Of a stretch of 64,000 nucleotides of DNA, positions 11,590 through 22,023 are shown piece by piece; positions within the stretch are counted from its first letter, which is position 1; each line of letters begins with the position of its first letter. The translations under genes were made by a program, and so were the position numbers. The notes below the pieces were generated by a model that saw only the letters and a program-made list of their open reading frames with translations, was not told the DNA's origin and made no database searches. Source of the DNA: Amaurobius ferox (Eukaryota > Arthropoda > Arachnida > Araneae > Amaurobiidae); the NCBI GenBank assembly GCA_951213105.1, contig OX578144.1, forward strand, positions 84,767,015 through 84,831,014, given 5' to 3'.

Positions 11590-12072
11590 AGTACACGCAT
11601 ACAGAGGCGGTAGTTCGATGGTTTGGGCAGGGATTGCTGTCGGTGCCCGCCCCCTCGCAGTACTGTCATTGCAGTGCAGGGCCCTGACTGCAGTGTGGTT
11701 TGATGACGCCCTTACTCAATACGCTAGCCCATATCTTAAGGCTATGGGTCCTGATGCCATTTTTATGGACGATAGCACGTGAGTTCAAGGCGACAGCATT
11801 ATCGGCCAGTACTTAGAATTGGAAACACTGCTTTGTATAGAATGGTCATCTGGATCATCCGACTTGAATCCCATTGATCATATATCGGACATGCTTGGGA
11901 GACGTTTAAGTTTTCTCTCCTTGACTCTCCCCAGAACCTTTAAAAACTAAGAGCATTTCTGCTCCGTGAATGGGCACAGATACCCCATACTGCCACAGAC
12001 GATTTTTTTCTTGGCATGAATCGATGTTGTCGGGCCCGTGTTTCCAGCAGAGGTCATCAAATTCCGTGTTGA
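11590..12072 (+). pseudogene. Tc1-type transposase, C-terminal half (pseudogene)
   Basis: Remnant of a Tc1/mariner DD34E-type transposase, the enzyme that cuts and pastes its own element at TA sites. In order I read GGSSMVWAGIAVGA (family GGS.MVWGGI), a degraded second acidic site FMDDST where the family has QDDNARPH, then SSDLNPIDHISDMLGRR (family SPDLNPIEHVWDxLGRR) and a C-terminal CCRARVSSRGHQIPC before a natural stop at 12070-12072. The catalytic glutamate of NPIE has become aspartate, an in-frame TGA follows the second acidic site, and the frame is lost again after GRR. The N-terminal DNA-binding half is absent upstream, so the copy is 5' truncated and dead. The N-terminal half of a similar protein lies at 26939-27368, but they cannot belong to one insertion. 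Confidence 0.8.
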
Positions 12073-12267
12073 CAGACCTACGCCAATGGTGTGTTTCTGC
12101 CGCCCCCCCCCCTAAATTTTATACTGTATCTCTATTATTTAAATATTTATTGATAACTTTCTTTACGTTTTCCCACGATAGTGTCTTTTGTTACCCCCCA
12201 TTTGTTACATTCCATGATCTGTGAAAGTTTCAATGAATTCGAAAAAATACATTTCTGTTTATATGCT
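12073..12267. other. Flank between Tc1 remnant and RepC
   Basis: Contains a short poly-C run (12103-12111). No terminal inverted repeat for the Tc1 remnant could be found here. Confidence 0.4.
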
Positions 12268-13260
12268 TTTTTAACACTTTGCAACGTAGTTGAAAAGTGT
12301 TTATGACTTTGTTCAATATATTTGTCTGTCTGTCCGTTTGCACGATAAATGCCATAAAAGTGACTTTATCAAAATAAAATGTTAGTATGTTATTGAGACG
12401 GTCTGTGGGACCTATGGGAATGTAAATGAATAAAATCAACCAATTAGTTTTGGATTGAACCCGGGTTGCAAAATTGAAATACATTGAATCGTACGGGACC
12501 TAATTTTTCAAGCATTTTTTAAGCAAATTTAAATTTCACAAATTGCTTCAAAAATATTAGGAAATGTTTAGATTATTCCATAAAATATATAAAAAAAATT
12601 TCAGTAAAAGTATATTCGTTAGATTTTTAAATAAAAATTAAAATATTAATTACACTCATATAATATGAAGAGATCACGTGACCCACTTCAAAATAAAATA
12701 TGGCATCGATCTTTTTTTCCCAGTGTGAAAATCGTGATTTTTAAAGTTCTTTTAAATTTATATTTAGTGTGGCCTCCGTCCTAAAACCGCTTTATTTACG
12801 CTTATTTTCTGTGCATCTATATCTTGCTCCAAGCAATTACAATATTTTTGAGTTTAAATGATCAGTAAACTTTGATTATTTCTGCAGCAAAGCCTAATGT
12901 TCTTGGATGCAGAATGTAAACAAGTGACTATAAGACGAGTTGTATAAGAATTGCTGAATTCTTTTCACGCAAAATTATTTAGCTGTGGAGTCTGGAATAA
13001 AATTAATACGATTGAAATATTCATTGCTTTTACATAAAGAGCCAAACAGTTTATATTTCGATGACGTCATTTGAATAAATTTCATTTTTTTCGATAAAGT
13101 TTTAAGTAAAATAAATTATTGTACTATTTTGATAATTATAAAAATATCACCACTGAATGCATTGCAGTTTAGAGATGTTTAAATAAAATGGCATTTGAGT
13201 TTGAAAATGCTTCATAATTAATGCTTTATGGATGATTGATTTTTCTTGTTTCACTTTGTT
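12268..13260 (+). mobile_element. RepC copy 1
   Basis: A ~1-kb non-coding repeat also found inverted at 17790-18946 and 57655-58302. Its left end has a hairpin, AACACTTT...AAAGTGTT, followed by a (TGTC)n-type run and TTTGCACGATAAATGCC. Further blocks shared with the other copies are GATTGAACCCGGGTTGCAAA, AGATCACGTGACCCACTTC and GTCCTAAAACCGCTTTATTT. No open frame. The hairpin and adjacent microsatellite mirror the arrangement at the 3' end of RepA. Confidence 0.75.
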
Positions 13261-13519
13261 GCTTAACTTTTGGACATGAGTGTATTCAAATCTGTGTTTA
13301 AAAATATTACTTTGTTCAACGCCCTGAGTTGGTTTTCAAACAAATTTTTGAATTTAAAGGTATGATGAATTATTTATTAGATTGCTAACTGGACTTTAAT
13401 TTTTAACAACTACATTTTGCAGAAAAATATTCAGGGACCCATAAATGATTAATTATCGAGATAGCTAAAATATGAATGTTTTTAAAATCTTTGAAGAAGT
13501 GAAGTTTTTCATAAAGTTA
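13261..13519. other. Flank of mariner element
   Basis: AT-rich, nothing recognised. It ends in the TA at 13518-13519 used as insertion target. Confidence 0.4.
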
Positions 13520-13551
13520 TACAGAGGCTGTTCACACATTTTTTAGACGAT
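13520..13551. repeat. mariner terminal inverted repeat, left
   Basis: Starts TACAGAGGCTGTTCACACAT and ends TTTAGACGAT; pairs with 14794-14825. Confidence 0.92.
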
Positions 13552-13575
13552 GTATATTGTATTCACAAAACTAAA

Positions 13576-14678
13576 TTACATAAAATTCTTGTGTTTTAAA
13601 TGTTCTATTTGACATCCCTTATTCTGAACTATCTTTCGACACCGCAATTTCCAGGATAATAATGCCTTTTGAAGTGTCAGAAGAGGTATTCTATCCCATT
13701 CCTCCTGAACAGCTTTCCAGAGTCCTGTAAGAGTTTTGGGACGACGTTTGGATAATGCAGATTTTAAAAGTCCGAAAGCACAAAAATCCATAGGTGATAC
13801 ATCGGGAAATTTAGTAGGGATATCAGTGAAGGGTATGGCCTTGATACCAGTTTTTTGTTCCATTTCTTTTAGGAAATTTACAGTGGATTTTGATGTGTGA
13901 CTGCTAGCTTTGTCCTGATGGAGTCTCACAGATTGATGGCACTGTGGGTAAAGCGATGGTATTTCATTCAGAAAAATTGGCGATAAAATATGTTCCTGAT
14001 AGTATTTGGAGTTAATCTTGACATTTTTTCACACTCTCTTTATTTTTAACTTGCCATTATAAGAAAAACCAGCAACAATCATGAATCCCTTAGAAAAACT
14101 TTCTTTCGATTCTTTGAACCATGTACTTAAATTTTTTCTCCCCTTTTATGATAATAAATGGCTCTTCTTTTGTTGCAATCATTTAAATACACCCATGATT
14201 CATCTATTGTGACAATTGTTTTCCATTTTTCTTTGGATAAGTGTTTCTCATATAGAATTCTGCAGCGTGTCCTGCGTTCAGCGATATGATTTGGAAGAAG
14301 ACGATGCACATTGCGTTTTTTCGCTTTCTTAAGATTTAAATCAGCGTTTATCATTTTGTTTACAGTGGACACCGAGCATTTTAATGATTTTGCAACTGTC
14401 CTTTGACTAGGGGGATTTTCTATTAACATTAAACAACGTACCTTTGCAATAGTCGAAGATGTCCGTTTTTTTCTTGGATACTTGTTTGGAATTTTTGTCC
14501 CACTTGAGGCTCCAATTTGACGTTTTTTTCCTTTCCTGTTGACGATATTACCTATCGACGCTTTAGATATCACAAAACCATGACTCTCACATCGTTTTTG
14601 TATAACAGAGTATGCATATTTCTCTTCGGAAAGAGCATAAATGTAGCCTTCGAACCACTGTTTTGTTAAAAACGCCAT
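13576..14678 (-). pseudogene. mariner-type transposase (DD41D spacing), one frameshift and one stop
   Basis: Cut-and-paste transposase of about 365 codons; the start at 14678 follows shortly after the right terminal repeat. The N-terminal third is a helix-turn-helix region (SVIQKRCESHGFVISKASIG, then a basic linker GKKRQ). Catalytic motifs are all present: TIDESWVY, HQDKASSHTS and DVSPMDFCAFG. Counting from the second to the third aspartate gives 41 intervening residues, so DD41D and not the classical DD34D; DD41D lineages are known in arthropods. The frame opens 14678-14127 and resumes by 13929, ending at 13576. A frameshift lies in the A run near 14130 (GAGAAAAAATTT on the coding strand), and an in-frame TGA occurs at 14029-14031. 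No other damage is visible. The protein would not be made whole, but the gene is young. Confidence 0.88.
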
Positions 14679-14793
14679 TTTTGAATAAAAACAAAACTTT
14701 CAAGCCGCAGACGATAATTTTGACTTTTAAAAACATAGTACAATTGGAATTATTTCTTTTGCAGCAAACGATTTTTTATTACCGCTTACCAAA

Positions 14794-14825
14794 ATCGTCT
14801 AAAAAATGTGCGAACAGCCTCTGTA
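14794..14825. repeat. mariner terminal inverted repeat, right
   Basis: Reads ATCGTCTAAAAAATGTGCG to the outer CAGCCTCTGTA; one mismatch with the left repeat. Confidence 0.92.
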
Positions 14826-14827
14826 TA

Positions 14828-16744
14828 TGCATCGTAAACGCCTTCAGTGGCGGCGTAGAAAAATTTAGTGTGGTGTTATTTACATAAGAAATTTAATTAC
14901 GGATCAGAGTTTGGAACTTAAAGCCGTATAGAAGAGATTCTATTAATAGCCTTTTTGAAAATATAACCACGGCAACTTACTTATAATTTGAATTTTAAAA
15001 TACGCAATATTTTGCTAATATGACGCATAAGGAAAAGAATTGTAACTCAACGTGGACAATTTGAATTCTAGATTTTAACGAATTTACACGTTTTCGAACA
15101 TTTCTGAAGTAGAATAAAAGGTTTTTGAAATTATGCTCTTGTATGTGAGATACGTTTGTATCAGGAGAGGTTTGTTTGAGACAGGCCCTCTAAAAATTTG
15201 CTTTTCTAGCGGACTTTTCTTATTTTAAGCTAAAATCTAAAAACAGTCAAATTCTTTTGATAGAAATGTAGCCATTGCATTGTAAGGCTTAAATTGGGAA
15301 TAATATGCTGCATATATACTCTAATATATGATTACTTATAAACCTTAAAAGATATGATATGCTCCTTATAAACCCGAAACAAAACTATGATAATCTCCAA
15401 AAATTAACTGGAGTGTGTCATATCAGAATCCATTTTATTTTCGAATTTGACAGTGAACTCCTAGGGGCATAACTTGCCCAAAAAAGGGGTTAATGACGTC
15501 ATGAATAAAATAAATTGTGTCGCGGCATTTTCCCATTACAATGATTGAAACTATTAAGTCTTGTGATCATTGAGCCAGGAATAAATCCTTTTATAAATTG
15601 TTATGTCAAATTCTGTCCTATGCTGTCATGTTAAAAAATATGAAATTTCGAATAAAATTGTAAGTTTTCACTAGAATTAAAAAAAAATTCTATTTAGTCC
15701 TAGATATTTTAGTAACAAGTTCGGATATGCAGTTTCGTGAATATCCGTTAATATTTGGGGCAGCTGAAATTGGGTGCACATTAAATCGACCACAGGCATA
15801 CAGAAAGATAGACATCACTCCAAAAATACTCAAAACGTGTTCAAAAGGTTCTATAAGTGTATATTGCATCAAAATCGAAAATTTTTGCGAAAACAATGCT
15901 TTCTCTATATTATATTACATAGTATCAAAAACTCAAAATATTTGAGATGTAAAAGAAGTTTTTTAGTTCAACTTACAATGACAAACAATACCAATTTTAG
16001 TGTCAGACATAGATGCAAAAAGATTAGCTGGAAGTCAGATGTGCAAAAAGATTAGCTGAAAATTTTGCATCTAAGAGCTTTGTCTGGAGTATCTCTATAG
16101 CTACACATTTAAATGTATGAGTTTGATTTAAAATTTTGAGTTAATATAGAAATTGTTCTTGACTTAGATCTAAGCAAATTCTGATACTAAACTAACACTG
16201 ATTTTGTGTATAAGAAACAATTACTGAAATATTTACATTATTTCTCCTCAAAATTTAACCTTTCATGGTCCAGAAAATGACGGATGGAAGTAAAAATTAT
16301 CGTCGGACATGATGTAAAAACTTATAACATAAACATAACATATAAAAACATGAACTTTCTCACTGCCAATATCCTTATTTAAAACTTTTATAACTACGAT
16401 TAGGTATTTTTGAAAAAAGGTCATAATTTATGCAGAAAATTAAGCCTTTGAAAACATGTACTTAAATGCATTAATTATAATAATTCTTTGGGCACCTAAG
16501 CATTTTGTTGTAATAATAAATTTTTTTAAATGATCTTAGGATTGATTGAAGATTTAAAAAAAGTGACTGTAAAATTCATAAATACTAGTTGTATCCAAGC
16601 AGAAAATCTGCTCTCTAATGTTTTTTAATGCTTTGTTTCTGCTGGTTAATACCTCATCTATATAGTATGTATTGCCCTACTACCTCATGTATGTAGTCTG
16701 TCTCATTCATCTATTTAAAACATTAATATTCCATAGTATTTAAT
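14828..16744. other. No gene recognised
   Basis: Nearly 2 kb of AT-rich DNA. Overlapping short frames at 15690-16055 on both strands show no motif. A 26-bp near-duplicate, GCAAAAAGATTAGCTG, occurs at about 16015 and 16043. Confidence 0.5.
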
Positions 16745-16921
16745 TTTGTGTGACGGTATCCTCCTTCCCCTACCTCCAACCACTCGGAAGGACTTACGGA
16801 CCCACATGTTTAACGTGATCGTACTCCGCGTGAACACGGCGGCAGTTTAAGAAATGGCGGGAATCTAACCCGGGCTGTCCGAGTGGAATTCCCGCGCGCT
16901 AACCACTGAGCTGTCGCGCCC
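16745..16921 (-). repeat. SINE, head and central body
   Basis: On the minus strand: GGGCGCGACAGCTCAGTGG (A-box region), GGGTTAGATTCCCGCC (B-box region), then CACGCGGAGTACGATC and CCGAGTGGTTGGAGG. It lacks the distal third. The head begins just right of 16921. Confidence 0.75.
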
Positions 16922-17124
16922 TAAAAATTGTTTAATGAAAATGTCTGCAAATTGTGTCTCGAGATTGTGACCTATATATTAGAGCTTATGTTTTTCACCT
17001 ACTACTTATTATGTCAAATGATGCCAAATGAGACGTAATATTTCACAACTTCATATTTGCGTCACCTAACATGAATACTTTCTGGTATATAAGAAATGCT
17101 CTACTCTCAAATCGTCTGTAACAC

Positions 17125-17528
17125 TTGGTGATGTATTTGGCGAACCTGGTGAACAATCTATCAAAGTGTCGCCAACTTGGCGATGTTTCGCACCTAACTG
17201 ACGAACATTTCGTCAAAATTGCAAAAATGACGCCAAATTAATGAAAATTAAGCCTAATTGATGAATTAATTATTAAAATATTTTAATATATGGACTATAT
17301 CGCTTATTGAGGATGCAATCAAAATTGATAATTGTAAGAGTTGTGTGAAATATAAGTTATTTATGTACTTTTATATAGTATTACATGTTGTCATCCGGAA
17401 AATCGCCAAATGTACAATTCATCGTTAAAAAAACAGCACCGTGGATCTCATACATATTTTATGACTGTAAAAGGAGTAAATTCATTGCATTATATAAGGA
17501 GAGTCATGTGTTGCCCACATCAGATTTT
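17125..17528 (-). mobile_element. RepA head, divergent subfamily
   Basis: Inverted head of RepA: GTCGCCAACTTGGCGA core at 17166, TCATCCGGAAAATCGCC block shared with 2687-3000, and the terminal block TCATGTGTTGCCCACATCAGA. The 3' half is missing. Confidence 0.75.
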
Positions 17529-17789
17529 TGACTTTGCAGACGAACTAAATATTTAGGTATAATATGCAGCAACAAAGGAGGGATATCAAGGTTATGTCAT
17601 CTGAAAAGATTCTTATTGATTTTAACTTTATAATGTTTCGTTGAATAAAGTAGGCATAGGAAAGAAAAATTAGTAATATAATATTTTTAACATAGTTAAA
17701 GAATCAAACAACTCCTAATGCTTTATTTTCTGAATCATTACTGTGGTCGTATTAGACACACAATTTGCTAATTATGTCTTATTAAAATA
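17529..17789. other. No feature recognised
   Basis: AT-rich spacer between RepA and RepC; begins ACTTTGCAGACGAAC, no coding signal. Confidence 0.4.
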
Positions 17790-18946
17790 TAACAAGAAAG
17801 ATCAATCATGCATAAAGCATTGATTATGAAACACTTTCCAACTGCAATGCAATTTTATTTAAACATCTCTAAAATGCAATATTCAGCAGTAATATTTTTA
17901 AAATTATCGCAATACTACAATAATTTATTATATTTTAAAGCTTAAAATTTTATCAAAAAACTTAACTCTATTCAAGTGACGTAATTAAAATATAAATCGA
18001 CTGTCTCTCTATGAAAAATCAGTACATATTTCATTCATACACTTTTATGCCATTTCTTTCATTCATCACAGTACTATAATAATTTATTTTACTTAAAAAC
18101 TTAGAACTGCGGAAGTAAAAGTTATTTAACTCCATGCTTAAAACTTCATCGAAAAAGTCTGCTATAAATTCGTCTGTTTCTCTATGTAAAATCAATGAAT
18201 GCTTCATTCATATCAGCTATATTGCAGACTCATGAGATACATAATTTTGCGTTAAAGAAATTCAGCAATTCCTATGCAACTCATCTTACAGATTGATATT
18301 TTTACATTCACCATAAGTCAAATTTAGGCTTCCTTGCAGAAATAATCAATGTTAGATGATCATTTAAACTCAAATATATTGTAACTGTGTTGTTTCAGAA
18401 TATATATACACAGAAATGAAGCAAAAATAAAGCGTTTTTAGGACGGATACAATACCAAATATAAATTAAAAAGAACTTTAAAAATCACGATTTTGACACA
18501 AGATGAATGCTACATTACATTTTGAAATGGGTCACGTGATCACTTCATTTGATATGGGTGTAATAATTATTTTAATTTTTATTTAAAAAACTACCGAATA
18601 TATTTTGCTAAGTTTTTTTTTACATTTTTTATGGGATGATTTCAATATTTCCTAAAACTTTCGAAACAATTTGTGAATTTTAAATTCGCTTAAAAAATGT
18701 TTGAAAAATTAGGTCCTATAGGGTTCAATGTATTTTATTTTTTCAACCCGGGTTCAATCCGAAATTAATTGGGAGATATTATTCATTTATATACCCATAT
18801 GTCTCACAGACCGTCTCAACAACATACTAAAATTTCATTTTGATAAAGTCATTTTTACGGCAGTTATCGTGCGAACGGACCGACTTAAAGACAGACAGAG
18901 TGAACAAAGTCATAAACACTTTTCAACTATCTTGTAAAATGTTAAA
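17790..18946 (-). mobile_element. RepC copy 2, with internal tandem duplication
   Basis: Inverted relative to 12268-13260. Shared blocks are TCACGTGATC, GGACGGATACAATACC, TTCAACCCGGGTTCAATCC and, at the right end, the AACACTTTTCAAC hairpin arm. The stretch 17990-18230 repeats twice (TCTCTATGAAAAATCAGTAC and TCTCTATGTAAAATCAATG), which accounts for its greater length. Frame 18728-18937 is a chance opening. Confidence 0.75.
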
Positions 18947-19358
18947 AAGAGAGATATTTCAGGGGAATTAGCATGGATCATTTGCACGGACGTCATATCT
19001 ATTTTCTATAAATCTATTTTCTGTCATCATTGCGTTGGAAGGTAAAATTGTTTTTCCGTCCCAGGTTAGAGTATGCTTTTTTTGTTGTGCGAAGTTTTTG
19101 CTATTGCAATTGCGTATTTTTTCGAAGGATACAATGATTATAAATTGTTGTGATCATAATATGTGATACAATTTCATAATATACGTTTCTCATAGGCGTA
19201 CATGTAAGTTTTTTATCGTATTTGATACGATATCATGGATTCATTACCACATTGGCGTTTATAATGTGCAGCATAGCGGCAATAAACAAGCCGTGACGTC
19301 ACATTATAGAAACAAGTGAAAATGGTCAGTTCTTTTATAATAGTCTTTTTGGTATATT
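18947..19358. other. No feature recognised
   Basis: AT-rich. No open frame and no repeat shared with the rest of the window. Confidence 0.4.
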
Positions 19359-20314
19359 ACTTTCCTTATATACATAATGTGATACATATGGAAACACATA
19401 TACATATGGAAAGTATTGTGACGGGGTCGAAAATTCGAATTCGAGTTTTCGACGGGAGAGCACGTTTCAAGCATCACTGATCACGAATCAAACATTTTTG
19501 AAGTGATGTCTGTGTGTGTGTGTGTGAAAGTATGTGTGTGCGTGTGTGTGTGTCAGTGGGTCTGTGGAGACGATAACTGCCGAACGAATGGACCGATTTG
19601 AACCTAATTTGGTACAAAAATCACAATCCGTAAACACTGGAAGCTTATTGTTTTTATACGCAATCGAATGTTCAGAACCCCCCTAAATTTTCGAATGAAA
19701 TTTTGAAAAAAACGTCAAAAAATCAAAACCACTAATAAAGTTACGCAAATAGACATTTCTTATGTAATTTTTCATTAGAAAACTATTGACTTAAATTTTA
19801 GAACGCTAACACGAACTTGAGATATTGTACATTTTTCAAAAAAATATTAAAAAGTCATATAAAACAAAAAAAAATATTTCCTATTGATAAACACGTTCAC
19901 TTTTCATATGTAATACCATGCGATAAATTGGGTGACATCATTCTCGTGGATCTAGCTCATTCCATTCATGAAAAAAGATACTCTGAGTAATACTTTTGTA
20001 TTTGAGCGCCAATAGTCATTTATCTGCTGTAAGAATAACTTATTTCTTAGTGCATAACGCTTGGCGAGATTTTGGTGACGAATTTGGCGGAATGTCGCCA
20101 ACTTGGCGACTTTTTGAAATGTTGCCAAATTAACGAAAATCTCGCCAAATGGATAAAAATGACGCTAAGTCAATGAAAATGACGACTAATTGTCGAAAAC
20201 TCAATGTCTAGGAAAGAATATTAGTATCTACTATAAGAAAAACCTATTTTTTTACTGTAAAAGTAGTAAATTCATTACATTATATAAGGAATGTCATGTG
20301 TTGCCCACATCAGA
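19359..20314 (-). mobile_element. RepA, full length
   Basis: Minus-strand copy running from ACTTTCCTTATATACATAAT (3' end, with its palindrome expanded by a CATATACATATGG insertion) through a (TG)n tract at 19507-19553, the GAGACGATAACTGCCGAACG block and the TTGGCGA core to CCCACATCAGA. A run of T follows the 5' end, as at other RepA insertions. Confidence 0.9.
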
Positions 20315-21446
20315 TTTTTTTTAAAATAAAATTATATTAACCGCAGATGACAATCAAGCCTGGTTTGATGGTGTGTTTCGAAGCGTATAGCGAAACAGCT
20401 CATCAATAGATGACCACTGGCAGCATTTTTGAGTATGCTCTCTGTTGGAAGCCCCTGAAAACCTAGATCATCCAGCTCACTCGAGAGTATGGAGCAATTG
20501 AATGAACGGCCGATGTTGGGAAGCATCTAAATTTATTTATCTCACCTCTTTCGTATTACTAACAGAACGCGATTAGCTTCGTAAACATGTTTCTAATTTT
20601 GAAGAGGTCGAAGCAATTCCAATTGCTCGGTTCACGAATTGCTTCTAAGAGCTCCTGTACGACAGTTTGTTTGAGATCATCTTTTGGATACATGCTTTTT
20701 ACCCATTGTACTAATCAAACTCAAGAAGCAGTGTGACTCTAATTACTCTTGTCAGTGTCGCCTGAACTGCCTACTAGTAACTATACTATTCTCACTGTGT
20801 TCTTAAGAAAGACGATATCCTCTATAACTTTCAAACCGCGTATTGTAGCGACACCGAAGTAATCATAGGAAATTGAGCATGTGTAGTCAATTGGACGTGC
20901 TTGTTACGCCCTTAGCGGCCAAATACGGAACTCAAATAAACTAATCCTGAAACCAACAGAGGTAAGCAAAATAGTTCAAATACAAAATAAAAGAGTGGTG
21001 TTTAATTAGTACAAACACTACTTAAATCAACATAAACACTTACAGAGAAGACGGTAATGTGAAAATAGTAAGCATTTCTAACAACCCGAACGTAACGTAA
21101 AGTGCGTTAAATACAGATACAACTAACTTGTTGAGCAGTCTACGTACAGAGTGTTCAGAATATGCACGATCAGCGCCGATGTACACCTGAATTCGGGACA
21201 GAATCTAATCTCGAACAGCATGCAGCATAGCTAGGCTTACATAATTACAGGCCATAACGATGCCGTAGCTTTACCAAACTTGTTAAACCAAATATCGTTT
21301 TGCATTTAATTAGCAGCACTCTTTCCTCTTGTACTTGGACTTGCCAATCTCCGTTGGTTTCTGTGTTAGATTTAAGTTCCATATGTCACCACTAGGGGCT
21401 CTGTAACTATGTTCATTCGACTGCGCATGATGACTTCCCTGTAGAT
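20315..21446. other. Unrecognised, less AT-rich stretch
   Basis: Visibly richer in G and C than its surroundings, and no other copy occurs in the window. A 64-codon minus-strand frame (20332-20526) contains no motif I recognise. It could be a fragment of a retroelement or of a host transcript. Confidence 0.4.
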
Positions 21447-21461
21447 CAGTGGTTCTCAACC

Positions 21462-21557
21462 GGGGTGCCGCGGCACCTAAGGGTGCCGCGAGATTGTCCA
21501 GGGGTGCCGCGGCACCTAAGGGTGCCGCGAGATTGTTCAGGGGTGCCGCGAGATTTT
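21462..21557. repeat. Subterminal palindromic repeats of the hAT element
   Basis: A perfect 14-bp palindrome, GGTGCCGCGGCACC, occurs at 21464-21477 and 21503-21516. It is embedded in a 39-bp tandem unit that also contains GGGTGCCGCGAGATTGT; a third partial unit starts at 21541. The right end has a single related GGGGTGCCG before GACAG. Subterminal repeats of this kind bind hAT transposases in studied elements. Frames across it (21446-21820, 21465-21665) are by-products. Confidence 0.85.
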
Positions 21558-22023
21558 AAGGAGGGAAGAGAAAAATTTATTTTTGAAAAATTAAGAAAAA
21601 ACCAGAATATTATGTTTGGACTGAAAAATATTTTTTGCTTATGGTACGTATGCCAGACGATATAAATTCGCCAACGTACATCTTGGTACGTTGATAGAAT
21701 TATTCGACACAAAACATTTTGGTTCGGAATAATTCGGTGAAATTCGAAGTGAAAACTTTGGAGTGGGGCGGGACGTGGCCAAGCATGGGTTAGCCCTCCT
21801 GCACACTCTTGCGCCCTCACAAAGTCGCCGACACTTTATATTTTTAAAGGATGTGGGAGTTCTTCTGCGTAGTTTGCGAGTTTTCTTTCGTACACTCTGG
21901 CAACCTTGAACTTCACCACGTGGTTGGAAATTAGTGAACGTAAATCGTAAACTGGAGAATAGGGGACATTGTTTTTGTGCTGACAACGTGGTTTTCAATT
22001 TTACTGCTTCCGTGTTTCTGATT

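Larger units (their letters stand above)
13520..14825 (-). mobile_element. mariner-type element, complete ends
   Basis: A 1.3-kb DNA transposon bounded by 32-bp terminal inverted repeats at 13520-13551 and 14794-14825. Both begin TACAGAGGCTGTTC, and over 32 bases they differ by one (CACAC against CGCAC). TA lies directly outside each end (13518-13519 and 14826-14827), the target duplication expected of the Tc1/mariner group. One transposase frame runs on the minus strand and fills most of the interior. Ends this well matched imply recent activity or mobilisation in trans. Confidence 0.92.

Noticed and set aside
21446..21998. Overlapping frames of 119-124 codons rich in RGTP repeats
   Set aside because: Products of the 39-bp subterminal tandem repeat and the leader of the hAT element, in the wrong orientation to its transposase.
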